64,000 bases of DNA, taken from contig NZ_CP050700.1 in the NCBI RefSeq assembly GCF_010646885.2, forward strand, positions 2,568,501 through 2,632,500. The letters run 5' to 3'. The notes under the pieces were generated by a model. That model made no database searches, was not told the DNA's origin, and saw nothing but the letters and a program-made list of their open reading frames with translations. This stretch comes from Desulfopila sp. IMCC35008. GTDB taxonomy: Bacteria; Desulfobacterota; Desulfobulbia; Desulfobulbales; Desulfocapsaceae. The position numbers and the translations under genes were made by a program. This document shows positions 10,582-21,719 of this stretch, one piece after another (the first letter of the stretch is position 1; every line of letters starts with the position of its first letter).

Positions 10582-10634
10582 AAAAAAAAAGCCCCTTGCT
10601 ACCGAAACTGGTCCGGCATTAAGGGGCTTTTTTG
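10582..10634. terminator. Bidirectional rho-independent terminator
   Basis: AAAAAGCCCCTT ... AAGGGGCTTTTTT inverted repeat with A-tract and T-tract on opposite sides, placed between the convergent CheY gene and the Fe-alcohol dehydrogenase gene. Confidence 0.9.
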
Positions 10635-10656
10635 TCATGGTCCTGTAAACCCGCAG

Positions 10657-11832
<1,176 letters not shown>

Positions 11833-11900
11833 TCAGTTACTCAGCAATGTCCAGTTCAAACTGTTTTTCAATTCCACTCAACGATGTTCTGAACATTCGC

Positions 11901-11928
11901 TTGACATTAGTGTAGAACACGATAATTT
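11901..11928 (+). promoter_or_regulatory. Possible sigma-70-type promoter
   Basis: TTGACA (11901) and TAATTT (11923) separated by 16 nt, 38 nt before the ATG at 11966. It fits a promoter for the next gene and supports the downstream start over ATG 11736. Confidence 0.35.
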
Positions 11929-11965
11929 GCCAGTCTCACCAGTCCAATTATACGTAAAAACGATC

Positions 11966-13279
11966 ATGTCAGTTATTGAAAAAAACAGTGTATTCACCTC
12001 CCTGCTCCAAAACGGCCCACTTGCCGTCGAGGAAAAAGTAACCCTCGCGTCCCCTTTCTCTTCAACTACAAGAGAATGGGTACGAAATCTCAAGCAGGAT
12101 CAGAATAATATTACCAAATATCGTGCCATCAGAAGCCAGGTCTTTGAATTCCTCGAAATCAACAATTTCATTGAAATCCGTGAACTCCTGATAAATCATA
12201 AAGAACAGGCTGCTCGTGGTCGGCGCGCTTATGTCAAACTTGGTAACATGTTTGGCATTGATGGTACAGTAAAAGAGATCGAAGCTCGCATCCATGATTA
12301 TGCACGAACTGCTGACGCCGTTGTTAACAGCTTACGCAACAAAATTTTAAAGCCATACTCATCACATATCGCAACGACCAATGAGATAGAAGTTGCTAAT
12401 GACCCTATTGAACTACTGTTGATAATTTTTAACGACAGGTACCATAGAAAGGCACGGTTTGAGGCACGCAGGAAATTGCAGCTCATGAATCTTGCTGCCA
12501 GTATCGACCAACGGGAAAGAGAGACTGCTATTGAAGAGAAATTTTCAACCTTTCTGCACTTTCTTAATGATTACGTGTGGAGTCCACAACAAAAAATTGG
12601 TGAACACGACATCGTTTATCTCCTTTCACAGCATGATCCTGAGGACTTTCACTGCACATCCGTACGGGTAATCACCCCGGATGAAAGAAAGAATATCCCC
12701 TCTGGTAACGGTACCAAATTGACCCTGATTAAAAGAAGAAAATTTGTTACAGACGGACGGGAGTGGCCTATATATGTCTCAATCAGGAAAAAACCTCCGG
12801 AAGCAAAAGTACTCAAACTCCTAAGGAAAAATGAGAAAAACCCGGCGGTAGCCGTTGATGATGAACTGGGACTCATGGCGGTTCTGGATTCAGTATCGGA
12901 TGTTAAAATATTCCAGAATCATCTCACAAGATCTGCAGGAAAAGCCAACTCATTTATGGTCCTTGAAGATATCTCAGACACCCTCACCGGCAACGCTGTA
13001 TACCAATCCACAGCCACCGGTTCCAGCGCAAAAACACCTATGCTTAAATTTTTCGCCAGGCTAGGCGGTATGCGAGTCGAATTCATCATCCATACCAACC
13101 GAAGCTGGCTCAATTATCTTTACCAGCAGGATGTCGCACATGATGAATATGAGGTACGTCGTATCTTTGATAGCGGGGTTGCTGAACTCCTTTTCCCAGC
13201 CGATATTTTTCACCTTGACCATAAGGAAATCCGTAATGACATGCTTGTCAGATTCCGCCGCCAGATAGAAAAAACCTGA
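11966..13279 (+). CDS. Uncharacterised protein with possible RelA/SpoT-like C-terminal domain
   Basis: 437 aa from ATG 11966; the frame stays open upstream, but that part looks non-coding and overlaps a likely promoter. The N-terminal half is helical and charged. The C-terminal 170 residues have an order reminiscent of (p)ppGpp synthetase domains: a Lys-rich segment, 'VDDELGLMAVLDSVSDVK' (compare D-x-x-G-x-R-V), 'NAVYQSTAT' (compare YQS-x-H), 'RVEFIIHTNRSW' (compare E-x-Q-I-R-T) and 'AHDEYEVRR'. Key residues differ, so activity is doubtful. It could instead be an unrelated family. Confidence 0.5.
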   Translation: MSVIEKNSVFTSLLQNGPLAVEEKVTLASPFSSTTREWVRNLKQDQNNITKYRAIRSQVFEFLEINNFIEIRELLINHKEQAARGRRAYVKLGNMFGIDGTVKEIEARIHDYARTADAVVNSLRNKILKPYSSHIATTNEIEVANDPIELLLIIFNDRYHRKARFEARRKLQLMNLAASIDQRERETAIEEKFSTFLHFLNDYVWSPQQKIGEHDIVYLLSQHDPEDFHCTSVRVITPDERKNIPSGNGTKLTLIKRRKFVTDGREWPIYVSIRKKPPEAKVLKLLRKNEKNPAVAVDDELGLMAVLDSVSDVKIFQNHLTRSAGKANSFMVLEDISDTLTGNAVYQSTATGSSAKTPMLKFFARLGGMRVEFIIHTNRSWLNYLYQQDVAHDEYEVRRIFDSGVAELLFPADIFHLDHKEIRNDMLVRFRRQIEKT

Positions 13280-13431
13280 GTTCAAATCAACTTTTCAAAT
13301 CCTCATGTTCATTTCAGCCTCACTTCCATCATGGTACTTCATTACTTTCTGCTGAGAAGGATAGTACCTATTTCGGTTATAGTTTTTCCCAGTAACTTGA
13401 GATACGAGTAATCTACTTTTTTGCGGTCTTC

Positions 13432-15249
13432 TTATTCCGTTACAGAGGCAGTTCCTACCATCTCGACAAATTCCTGTTCAAACAATATTTCTTTTTCAAG
13501 TAGTCTTTCTGAAATAGTATTGAGGGTCTCCTGTTTTTCTTTCAGCAGCTTTTTAACATGTTCATACCGGCTGTCCAGGATCTCTTTTGTCTCTCTGTCT
13601 ATCTGTGCTGCTGTTTCGTGGCTATAGTCTATGCCTCCGCCACCTCCATATTCATTCTGCAGGAATACCGGTCCCCGCTGTTTAGGGTAGGAGGCAAGCC
13701 CCAGGCTCTCCCCCATTCCGTATTCGACGATTATCGCTCTGGCAATATCGGTGGCACGCATCAGGTCGTTTCCTGCACCCGTCGTAATACTGCCAAAGGA
13801 TATTTCTTCTGCAACCCTGCCACCAAGCAACACATCTATCTTACCGAAAAGTTCTGACCTGCTCATCAGGTAGCGGTCTTCAGTTGGACGTTGCTGTGTA
13901 TAACCAAGAGCGGCAAGTCCTCTGGGAATGATTGAAATTTTATGAACCGGTTCACTGCCGGGTGTAAGCGTTGCTACCAGCGCGTGCCCTACTTCATGAT
14001 ACGCAACAATTCTTTTCTCTTCTGGGTTGATTACCCTGTTTTTCTTTTCTAACCCGCCGATAATCCTGTCTGCAGCTTCATCCAAATCCTCAGCGATAAC
14101 CTTTTTTCTTTTGTTCCTTACTGCAAGAAGGGCTGCCTCATTTATCAGGTTGGCCAAATCAGCACCGGAAAAACCAGCAGTTTTCTGGGCGATAACCTCG
14201 AGTTCGACGTTTTCGTCGAGTTTTATTTTCTGAACATGAATGTCGAGAATAGCACGCCTGCCTCTAACGTCAGGGCGATCGATCAATACCTGCCTGTCAA
14301 ACCTGCCTGAGCGCAGCAAGGCAGGATCGAGTACTTCCGGTCGATTGGTTGCTGCCATAATGACTATCCCTTTCTGGGTATCAAACCCATCCATTTCAAC
14401 CAGCAGTTGGTTCAGGGTCTGTTCACGCTCATCATGGCCACCCGTCATACCGCCGGCCCCTCGCGCCTTACCGATCGCATCCAGCTCATCAATGAAAATA
14501 ATACAAGGAGCTTTGTCCCGCGCCTGAACAAAGAGATCACGTACCCTGGCAGCCCCCATCCCGACAAACATCTCGACGAAGTCAGACCCACTCAAGGAAA
14601 AGAACGGTACTCCTGCTTCACCGGCAACAGCCCTTGCTATCAGGGTCTTCCCTGTTCCTGGAGGACCAACCAGAAGCACTCCCTTGGGCATCTGTCCACC
14701 TACCTCTAAATAGATTTCGGGTGTGGCCAGATAATCGACAATCTCTTGCAATTCCTCCTTGGCCTCGTCAGCGCCAGCAACGTCGGGGAAACGGGTCTCA
14801 ATATCTTTTTCTCCAATGATTTTTGCCTTGTTTTTACCAAGGTTCATAATACTAGCCTGCCCCCCCTGCATCTTTTTCATAAGCAAATACCATATGCCGA
14901 AAAAGATGAAAATTGGGATAACCCACGACAAAAGAGTTGTGAAAAAGGTGTTTTCAACCCGACCGGAAAACCTGACATTATGCTCAGACAGTTTCTGGGA
15001 AAGGTCCGTATCAACCCGGATGGTGGTGAACAGGATTTCGGCATCACTGTCATCTTTTTTCATTTTGCCGCTGATCTTGTCCTGCCCCACGGCTATTTCG
15101 ACCACCTTATCTTCCAATACAGCTTTAATAAATTCGCTGTAGGGTATAATTTGTGGCCGAAACTGATCAAAAATGAGATTTTGGAGAATCAGCACTCCCC
15201 AAATAGCAGCTACGACATACCAGATATTAAATTTTGTATTTTTTTCCAT
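13432..15249 (-). CDS. ftsH: ATP-dependent zinc metalloprotease FtsH
   Basis: 605-aa membrane protease that degrades misfolded and regulatory membrane or cytosolic proteins. Start taken at [13 protein letters not shown] (15249) after TGGGAAC. An N-terminal transmembrane segment, a periplasmic region and a second transmembrane segment ([19 protein letters not shown]) precede the AAA domain with Walker A GPPGTGKT (residue 195), Walker [13 protein letters not shown] and an arginine finger ([15 protein letters not shown]). The protease site is HEVGH (His418, Glu419, His422). Convergent with the gene to its left and preceded by a long hairpin. Confidence 0.97.
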   Translation of the reverse strand: MEKNTKFNIWYVVAAIWGVLILQNLIFDQFRPQIIPYSEFIKAVLEDKVVEIAVGQDKISGKMKKDDSDAEILFTTIRVDTDLSQKLSEHNVRFSGRVENTFFTTLLSWVIPIFIFFGIWYLLMKKMQGGQASIMNLGKNKAKIIGEKDIETRFPDVAGADEAKEELQEIVDYLATPEIYLEVGGQMPKGVLLVGPPGTGKTLIARAVAGEAGVPFFSLSGSDFVEMFVGMGAARVRDLFVQARDKAPCIIFIDELDAIGKARGAGGMTGGHDEREQTLNQLLVEMDGFDTQKGIVIMAATNRPEVLDPALLRSGRFDRQVLIDRPDVRGRRAILDIHVQKIKLDENVELEVIAQKTAGFSGADLANLINEAALLAVRNKRKKVIAEDLDEAADRIIGGLEKKNRVINPEEKRIVAYHEVGHALVATLTPGSEPVHKISIIPRGLAALGYTQQRPTEDRYLMSRSELFGKIDVLLGGRVAEEISFGSITTGAGNDLMRATDIARAIIVEYGMGESLGLASYPKQRGPVFLQNEYGGGGGIDYSHETAAQIDRETKEILDSRYEHVKKLLKEKQETLNTISERLLEKEILFEQEFVEMVGTASVTE

Positions 15250-15274
15250 AATTGTTCCCAGACATTTTTTGACA

Positions 15275-15305
15275 AACATGTCCTGCTGCATCGACAGGAC
15301 ATGTT
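15275..15305. promoter_or_regulatory. 11-bp inverted repeat upstream of ftsH
   Basis: AACATGTCCTG / CAGGACATGTT, perfect over 11 bp with a 9-nt loop, 26-56 nt before the ftsH start and 72 nt after the end of the efflux operon. There is no T tract on either strand, so it may be an operator, an RNA attenuator or a rho-type end for the efflux mRNA. Confidence 0.5.
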
Positions 15306-15376
15306 CCATACGCAAAGAACATCTCAGTTCCCGCAGGACGATAGCCTAACCTGTAAGCTAACCTTGTTCCTGGAAT

Positions 15377-16525
15377 TTAACCCGATCTTCTCCGATGATG
15401 CAATAAGCCCCAACCGAAAAGACCGTAAATTATGGCACAAATCCAGAGTTGCTGCCACAACGGGATGAGTGCTTTAAAGGTACCACCCAACTGGTTGAGA
15501 CCAAGAAACAATTTGATACCGGGCACCACTGGAATATAGCTAATGATTGCCGTTACGGGGGCTGGAATCGCCTCAACGGGCCAGACAAATCCTGATCCGA
15601 AGATGAGCGGCATTGAACTTGTGAGAACAACCAGGATGGTATGCTCCCGGCGGGGTAATATCTGTCCCAGACAGATCCCAAGCAAAGCGGAAGAGAGCAG
15701 AAATGGAAATATTGCAAGATTCAACTCCGCCAGATTCGCCCGCCGTGGAATGTCATAAAACTGAAAACTGACACCGAAATAGAACATTGTCAGCAACCAG
15801 TAGATTGCCACCAACAGACTTGCCCGAACCACTATTAACTTCAATGGTGGTGCTTCAAGCCAGTAGCCCCCGTTACCGGCAGCCTGCATCTCCTTCTGAG
15901 TTCCTCCGAGTATTCCTGCTCCCATAATCAGTGTATGATGGAGAATCAATACGAAAATGGCTGGTATGACATAGTTTACATAACCTGAAGTGGGGTTGAA
16001 AACTGAGCGGATGTTGAGGTGTATGGCGCTGTGTTGTTCAGCAGCGAGAGCCTGGCTCTGACCAGACATAACCATACGGGTAACCTTGGCTTGAGCGGCC
16101 AGGGTTCCACCAGCCTGTGCCATACCTTCAAGCACCGTCCCGTAAACCAAAAAATAGCTTGCATCACCTGCATAGGAGAGAGTGGGGCTTCGTCCCAGCA
16201 AGAGGTCCCTGTGAAAATGCTCTGGAATAACGAGGATACCAGCCATATCTTTTTTGATGAAGAGCTGACGTGCGTCCTCTAAAGTATAAGCATGCTCAGC
16301 AATCAGTACCTGGGGTGTTGCATCTACCATTCGTTCCAGACTCCGGCTTAATTGACTGCCATCGAGATTGACAACAACAACCCGCTGATCTCTTGGTACC
16401 TGCGAGGCATAAGGGAGCGGATAGAGAATGGAGTAAAAAAAGACACCGCCGAAGACAGTCAGTAAAACAGCCGGATTAGTAAAAACAGCATGTAGTTCAT
16501 GACGCAGCAGTTCAGGGATAGTCAT
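15377..16525 (-). CDS. ABC-2 type transporter permease (YhhJ/YbhR-like), second subunit
   Basis: 382-aa inner-membrane permease. One N-terminal helix (LLTVFGGVFFYSILYPL), a large periplasmic domain (about residues 45-190, 'QRVVVVNLDGSQLSR') and five or more C-terminal helices form the ABC-2 layout of drug or lipid exporters. Its ATG overlaps the stop of the upstream permease gene by 4 nt, so translation is coupled. No ATPase gene is present in the operon. Confidence 0.88.
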   Translation of the reverse strand: MTIPELLRHELHAVFTNPAVLLTVFGGVFFYSILYPLPYASQVPRDQRVVVVNLDGSQLSRSLERMVDATPQVLIAEHAYTLEDARQLFIKKDMAGILVIPEHFHRDLLLGRSPTLSYAGDASYFLVYGTVLEGMAQAGGTLAAQAKVTRMVMSGQSQALAAEQHSAIHLNIRSVFNPTSGYVNYVIPAIFVLILHHTLIMGAGILGGTQKEMQAAGNGGYWLEAPPLKLIVVRASLLVAIYWLLTMFYFGVSFQFYDIPRRANLAELNLAIFPFLLSSALLGICLGQILPRREHTILVVLTSSMPLIFGSGFVWPVEAIPAPVTAIISYIPVVPGIKLFLGLNQLGGTFKALIPLWQQLWICAIIYGLFGWGLLHHRRRSG

Positions 16526-17697
16526 GGTGAGTCTCCCGGCAATGCCCCCTGACTCCGTTTAACCATTCTGCTGCTCATGACAAAAACTGGAATAAAGAGG
16601 AGTAGAAATAAGGAAAGGCTCAGTAATTTCGGAAGAGCCGAAGACGCAGCTATACCATAATTCACCTGCCCAAATTGAATTTCGATATAATGGCACACCG
16701 GAATCAGGTTTCGCCAGATACGCGCTGGCAGGGTCATGTCGGTTACCGGAAAGGTCACACCCATGAAAGCAAGTCCTGGTGCGACATAGGCTGCTGCCAG
16801 GCTAAGACTCCGACCACCATCTTTGGTCAGGAAAAAGATCAGGTAACCACAACCTATACTGGCAACCGCTGTTACCAATTGACTGATCAGGAGTAGGAAC
16901 CAGTCTCCATGCATGGGCCAGCCGAGCACGACATACAAAAAATAGAGAAAAAGCGCCCCCTGTCCCCAGAAGAGCAGTGCCAGAAAAGCGGATTTACAAA
17001 GAAGACGAGTGATGGGTGCACCTTCAAGCCAGGCATGAAGACCATAGTGCCTTTGTACGAAGGCCATTGAGAGCACCGTAGCTGCGACCATGATAATCTG
17101 CCAGATTGCAGGCAGGATGGCGGAAACGAGAAACCATGCGTAATTTTTACTCATGTTGAAGAGCGGGGTAATCTGGCTGCCGATGGGCATTGCCGATGAC
17201 AAGGCTACAGCTGGTAGCGGAGTGGAAACAGTCATGTTTCTCAGAATCTCTACTTTGATTGTGAAGGTACCGTGAGCCTGTTGCAGGGCACTGCCTATGA
17301 GTTTGCCGACCAGCAGGAACTGGCTGTTGATAATGGCGCTCACCTGCGGAGGATTTCCTCGGGTCAATTGCTTTTCCAATCCTTCCGGCAGTACGATAAG
17401 CCCGTAGATTTCACCAGCCCTTAAGGCGGCAGCACCATCACTCACAGAGGGAAATGACTGTTCAATCTTCAACGATGGGCTGGTTCCGTAGTGCCGTATG
17501 AGTCCTCTGGAGACACGCCCTTTATCAAGGTCCACCACTCCGATCGGGAGTTCGGTGGGAATTCCCTGGGAAAAAATCCACCATATGGTTGCATAGAGCA
17601 ACAACGGTACCCAGGTAACAAGAGCCAACAGCCACGGATCACGCCCGAGATCACTGAACTCACCGTAAAGTAAAGTCATAAATGACAAATTTTTCAT
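16522..17697 (-). CDS. ABC-2 type transporter permease, first subunit
   Basis: 391-aa paralogue of the next permease with the same layout: N-terminal helix (ALVTWVPLLLYATIWWIF), periplasmic domain ('LPIGVVDLDKGRVSRGL') and a C-terminal helix bundle. The 4-nt overlaps with both neighbours show a tight operon TolC-HlyD-permease-permease. It probably forms a heterodimer with the second permease; the exported compound is unknown. Confidence 0.88.
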   Translation of the reverse strand: MKNLSFMTLLYGEFSDLGRDPWLLALVTWVPLLLYATIWWIFSQGIPTELPIGVVDLDKGRVSRGLIRHYGTSPSLKIEQSFPSVSDGAAALRAGEIYGLIVLPEGLEKQLTRGNPPQVSAIINSQFLLVGKLIGSALQQAHGTFTIKVEILRNMTVSTPLPAVALSSAMPIGSQITPLFNMSKNYAWFLVSAILPAIWQIIMVAATVLSMAFVQRHYGLHAWLEGAPITRLLCKSAFLALLFWGQGALFLYFLYVVLGWPMHGDWFLLLISQLVTAVASIGCGYLIFFLTKDGGRSLSLAAAYVAPGLAFMGVTFPVTDMTLPARIWRNLIPVCHYIEIQFGQVNYGIAASSALPKLLSLSLFLLLFIPVFVMSSRMVKRSQGALPGDSP

Positions 17698-18677
17698 TCC
17701 GGTATCAGAACTGACATTCCGGCGCGCAATCCTTGGATTGGATGAACAGGGCGCGCCTCAACTTCAAAACTTCGCATATCGAAGCCGGCACCTCCATCAG
17801 TAGCCCGCCAGGTTGCAAAGTCTCCCATTACGGCCACATGATCAACCCTGAAATTATAGGTATCGTTCCCAATTGCTGGGATATGCGCTGCAAACTCATG
17901 ACCTTTCTCAAACTCGGCAAGCCGGTCTTCACGCACATGAAATACAGCCCAGGCATCCTTCATATCCATGATAGTAACAACAGGGAAGCCTTGAGGGGCT
18001 AACTCCCCACTATGCAGAAGTATCTGGCTCACTTCCCCATCATGCCAGCTTTCCACCCGTGTATCCTCTTCATATACCCTGACCTCCGCTACCGCTCCGG
18101 CTGCCGCACGCACCTTCCCTTCCGCAGCCTTTATGGTTTCATCTCGGGTCCCTTCCTTGATAAGGTGATACATCTGGTAGGCCGCATTGCTGGCATAACG
18201 TGCTGCCTGTAACTGGGTGTAGACTTCATCCCTCCTTTGTTCCGGTACAACCCCGTCCTGATAGAGGGTATCTATCCGCTTGAAGGTTTTCTCCAGGAGA
18301 TCTTCAGCAGCCTTCGCCTGCTGCCACTGGTCACGGGCAGCCTCTATCTGTTGTCTCCGGGCACCGGTGTGAGCCTCCTCAGCCATTGCCTCTGCTGCAT
18401 CTTTGCTTGCCATGGCCTGAGCCAATTTGGCATCGATCTCGGGACTCAGAATGGTGAAAACCAGCTGTCCCTTCGTCACAGGATCTCCTTTTCGGACCAG
18501 TACGTTATCAATACGTCCGGCAACCTTCGAACTGATATTGTATTGCTGGGCTTCAATCTGCCCCTGCAATTGTACAGGTTGGGGCTGGTAGGCGTACCAA
18601 AAAGTGTAACAGAGCCAGACGACAAGAGAGGCAGGCATCAAAACTGTCAGGATTATATGCAAAAAACGCGTTATCAT
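17694..18677 (-). CDS. HlyD-family membrane fusion protein
   Basis: 327-aa periplasmic adaptor. One N-terminal membrane anchor (ILTVLMPASLVVWLCYTFWY), a lipoyl/barrel half-motif (YNISSKVAGRIDNVLVRKGD), a long coiled-coil hairpin (about 85-190, rich in Ala/Glu/Gln) and a second lipoyl half (ESWHDGEVSQILLHSGE). It bridges the inner-membrane permeases and the TolC-like channel encoded upstream. Its start overlaps the TolC-family stop by 4 nt. Confidence 0.92.
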   Translation of the reverse strand: MITRFLHIILTVLMPASLVVWLCYTFWYAYQPQPVQLQGQIEAQQYNISSKVAGRIDNVLVRKGDPVTKGQLVFTILSPEIDAKLAQAMASKDAAEAMAEEAHTGARRQQIEAARDQWQQAKAAEDLLEKTFKRIDTLYQDGVVPEQRRDEVYTQLQAARYASNAAYQMYHLIKEGTRDETIKAAEGKVRAAAGAVAEVRVYEEDTRVESWHDGEVSQILLHSGELAPQGFPVVTIMDMKDAWAVFHVREDRLAEFEKGHEFAAHIPAIGNDTYNFRVDHVAVMGDFATWRATDGGAGFDMRSFEVEARPVHPIQGLRAGMSVLIPE

Positions 18678-20110
18678 TCCTCTATTCCTTGATTATTCTG
18701 GTAAGTGAAAAATGTCTCGGGACTGGAACTGACGCCCATCAATTGACCGAGTGCATCGACATAATTAAAGGCGGCCACAGCTCGCTGGGTCTTTACGTCT
18801 GCCAGAAAAAGCTCTGCATCAACTACGTCAAGCGAGGTACCCAATCCCTGATTGAACGCTTTGATGCGCAAGGAAACGTTTTCTTCCGCTAATTTCTGAC
18901 TTGAACCCAGGCCGTAGAATTCCTCCAGGGCCTGCATTGTATGTCGGTAATTTTTCTCCACAAACAGTGTCAGGTCGCTTTGGGCCTGATGGCTCAGATG
19001 CTCTAACCTCTGCATTGCACTCCGGGCTGCTTGAAATTTGCCGGACCGACCGGAACGCTCCAGCAAGGAAATAGAAACCCCTACACCTAGAAACCAGTCG
19101 GGTGTCAGGGATGTCGCAAGGCTCTCCTCCTCATAAAGGCTATAGTTACCTACGACGGCAACGCTGGGGAGATACTTACCCTTTTCAATAGAGGCGAGTC
19201 CTGCCGCTTGTTCAATCTTGGCATCGAGGATACCAAGGCCAGGATAACTACGGAGTGTGTCACCAATGAATTCATCGACGGAAGGGAGCGACGAAGCAAT
19301 AAACAGTTCCTCGCTCGGTCTTACAGACTGAGATGATTTCAACATCCTCGTCAGGGCCAGCCGAGCAATTTCAAGATCCCGTTCTGCTTTTTTCCGGTCA
19401 ACCACCGCCTTATCAAAAGACGCTTCTGACTGCATCATCTCGACCCGGGCGATCTGCCCCTGCTGTTCAAGCAGGATGGCATGATCACGATGCTGCCCCA
19501 GACCCAATTCCACATCCCGGCGTGTATTGAGGACCTGTTGGGCCAACACAGCTCCGAAATAATTATGTACCAGCTTCTGAAATTGAAGAAGGTTCTTCTG
19601 CTGAAGATTATACCGTGCCTCTTGTACTTGACTAACCGCGATATCCTGTGCTGCACTTATCCTGCCACCAGTGTAAAGCGGCCAGGAGCCACGGATGGAA
19701 CTACTGAGAAGTTCTCGCTCGGAGATGGTGGATGTCAACCCACCATTAAGTTGAGTTGGGGTTAATCCATAAGATTGCGCAAGACCTGCTGCAAACTGCG
19801 CTGCGATGATGCCCCCCTCCATGCTCTGAAAAAGTTCATCGGGTGATAACTCAACATCATCGTCAAGGTAGAGATAATTTGCTCCCAGGGAAATATCAGG
19901 AAGATTAAGACTTTTGGTCCCCAGTTTGGTAAATTCAGCCTGCTTCACCCCGGCCCTGGCCGCTTTCAGAGCATCGTTATTAGCATTAACCATGCTCCAT
20001 GCCTCTTTCAGTGTAATCGGTATGTTCTCTGAGGCGATTGCAACTGAAAAAGAGTGAAAAGCAGCAGTCACAAAAAATAAGGCGGCATACCGCTTAATAA
20101 AACGCAACAC
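18674..20110 (-). CDS. TolC-family outer-membrane efflux protein
   Basis: 478-aa outer-membrane channel with a signal peptide (about residues 1-26) and the two-fold OEP repeat: 'ITLKEAWSMVNANNDALKAA' in the first half and 'PSVDEFIGDTLRSYPGLGIL' in the second, followed by long helices. GTG start at 20110 after AAAGGA (a TTG one codon on is also possible). First gene of the efflux operon. Confidence 0.92.
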   Translation of the reverse strand: MLRFIKRYAALFFVTAAFHSFSVAIASENIPITLKEAWSMVNANNDALKAARAGVKQAEFTKLGTKSLNLPDISLGANYLYLDDDVELSPDELFQSMEGGIIAAQFAAGLAQSYGLTPTQLNGGLTSTISERELLSSSIRGSWPLYTGGRISAAQDIAVSQVQEARYNLQQKNLLQFQKLVHNYFGAVLAQQVLNTRRDVELGLGQHRDHAILLEQQGQIARVEMMQSEASFDKAVVDRKKAERDLEIARLALTRMLKSSQSVRPSEELFIASSLPSVDEFIGDTLRSYPGLGILDAKIEQAAGLASIEKGKYLPSVAVVGNYSLYEEESLATSLTPDWFLGVGVSISLLERSGRSGKFQAARSAMQRLEHLSHQAQSDLTLFVEKNYRHTMQALEEFYGLGSSQKLAEENVSLRIKAFNQGLGTSLDVVDAELFLADVKTQRAVAAFNYVDALGQLMGVSSSPETFFTYQNNQGIEE

Positions 20111-20437
20111 TGTTTCAGTCCTTTATCTGTATATGTTAAAATTGATTTAATTTGAAATATTCAAGGCATTCAGCAACTAATCACTTCCCGGGCTTGGTAT
20201 CAACAGCCCCTGGCAAGATCTTTTACTCATATACATCTAATGATTCTCGTTTGCTACCCCAATTATAAATTGACAGAATTTTTTCTTTACTCATATAGCC
20301 TTTGTTACCTTATCTTTCATTACGCATCTGCAAAATACGATGACCAGCAAGACTGGCTATTGCCAAGTAGTAATTCTTTTCTTATCTTCTGGTAAAACAT
20401 CATTACACTTTAATCCACCACAAACTCCTATTTGACC
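20111..20437. other. Intergenic region, divergent promoters
   Basis: AT-rich, no ORF. It should hold the efflux promoter on the minus strand and one for the lspA pair on the plus strand; the only fair candidate is TTGACA at 20270, 18 nt before TATAGC (20294-20299). Nothing else recognisable. Confidence 0.5.
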
Positions 20438-20608
20438 ATGTCCGAAAAAACAACTGACAAAAAGCAACAGGAACTTACCCAGGAAGAGCTAGCGAAGCTG
20501 GACGACGATCTTCACTCCATCGATATGCTCTACAGATCGCGATGTGTTCAACCTCCCAAGGGAGTCAACAACGTTGTAGTCAGGGAAATCGTAAAAGACG
20601 AAAAATAG
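20438..20608 (+). CDS. Small hypothetical protein (56 aa)
   Basis: ATG at 20438, TAG at 20606. Acidic, lysine- and glutamine-rich N-terminus (QQELTQEELAKLDDDLHS) and a conserved-looking end 'QPPKGVNNVVVREIVKDEK'. It ends 4 nt before lspA and is probably cotranscribed with it. No clear Shine-Dalgarno. Function unknown. Confidence 0.5.
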   Translation: MSEKTTDKKQQELTQEELAKLDDDLHSIDMLYRSRCVQPPKGVNNVVVREIVKDEK

Positions 20609-20612
20609 TATT

Positions 20613-21089
20613 TTGACTGCCAGGGTTGCTACACTCTTCTATTTCGTTGCTGCACTTGGCGGTGACAGGCTGACTAAGACAATGGCTGCCAGTCACCTCA
20701 GTCCGGGTGAACCAGTCTCTTATTTATTCGGCACCCTGCGACTTCACCTTGTTGAGAATCACAGCGGCTTTCTTGGGTACTACGGACTCCTGCCGGAGGT
20801 TGTTAAAGATGCCCTCCTCATCTGGGGTACTGGCACTCTAATCCTTCTGATGCTGCTCTATCTTATAAACAAGAAAGGTCTGAACCAATATCGACAGTCC
20901 TCTATTGCTCTCATCATGGCCGGTGCCACTGGAAACCTCACTGATCGCTTTATAAACGAGGGTGGTGTTATAGATTTTATCGTTCTGGCTTTAGGCCCCG
21001 TCCAAACGGGAATATTCAATTTAGCCGATGTTTTTATTCTATCTGGCTCTGCCTACCTGGGCTATTGCTTTGCTTCGACAGATAAGTAG
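20613..21089 (+). CDS. lspA: Lipoprotein signal peptidase (signal peptidase II)
   Basis: 158-aa inner-membrane aspartyl protease that cleaves prolipoprotein signal peptides. Family motifs: 'GGDRLTKTMA', 'LVENHSGFLG', 'AGATGNLTDRF' (first catalytic Asp) and 'IFNLADVFI' (second catalytic Asp), with four hydrophobic segments. Start taken as TTG 20613; there is no good ribosome-binding site and the exact start is uncertain. Confidence 0.88.
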   Translation: MTARVATLFYFVAALGGDRLTKTMAASHLSPGEPVSYLFGTLRLHLVENHSGFLGYYGLLPEVVKDALLIWGTGTLILLMLLYLINKKGLNQYRQSSIALIMAGATGNLTDRFINEGGVIDFIVLALGPVQTGIFNLADVFILSGSAYLGYCFASTDK

Positions 21090-21719
21090 TTGCCATCCTT
21101 CATTCAGGTATTTCGAAGTCTGCATTTATCTGATCCACGTCGAGACATGTGACACAATTTACCACAGACAAACAGTTAATATTCTGAAAACAGAATTTTG
21201 AGCACAACGAAGATATCGGCAAGGTTGCGCAGAATCCGAAAGGGCAGTTTCAGGACGGGAACTAAGTCGAGAGCGGTATTACCAGTTTGAGGTCCGCTCA
21301 TTGATCACTACGAGTATACTCGACCAAGTACCTTGTCTTAATTTACTAATGGCCGATAAAGTTGCAGATTTCAACACCCTGCTGAACCCTGATGACTTTT
21401 ACAAGACAGTTGGTATGTATCGTCCTGATTGAACTTTACAGAATTCATAACAGGTACGGCTCTTCAGGGAATAAGTTCCGGTACTCACGGTTTAGTTGTT
21501 CACTCTTTCGTTATGTGTTGGCCTCTACATGACTTTCATATATTCATATCCAGTCGCGACTAGCCTATCTTTTATTAAGCATTTCAGCAATTCCACCTAA
21601 TTTTATTAAAATACTGCTTGCAACTTTTGATTGGTTTTTCTAGTTTCAACTGCTAAAGCTTCAATTGCAGTGTATGAAATTGCAGGATTTTTCAATACGA
21701 CTCAGGAAAAGGTATCAAA
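21090..21719. other. 630-nt intergenic region with palindromes
   Basis: No credible gene. It holds a small hairpin followed by TTTT (21181-21199, possible lspA terminator), a perfect 12-bp palindrome CGAGTATACTCG (21311-21322) and a 27-codon ORF at 21350-21433 that matches nothing known to me. The livK promoter must lie in its right part. Confidence 0.5.
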
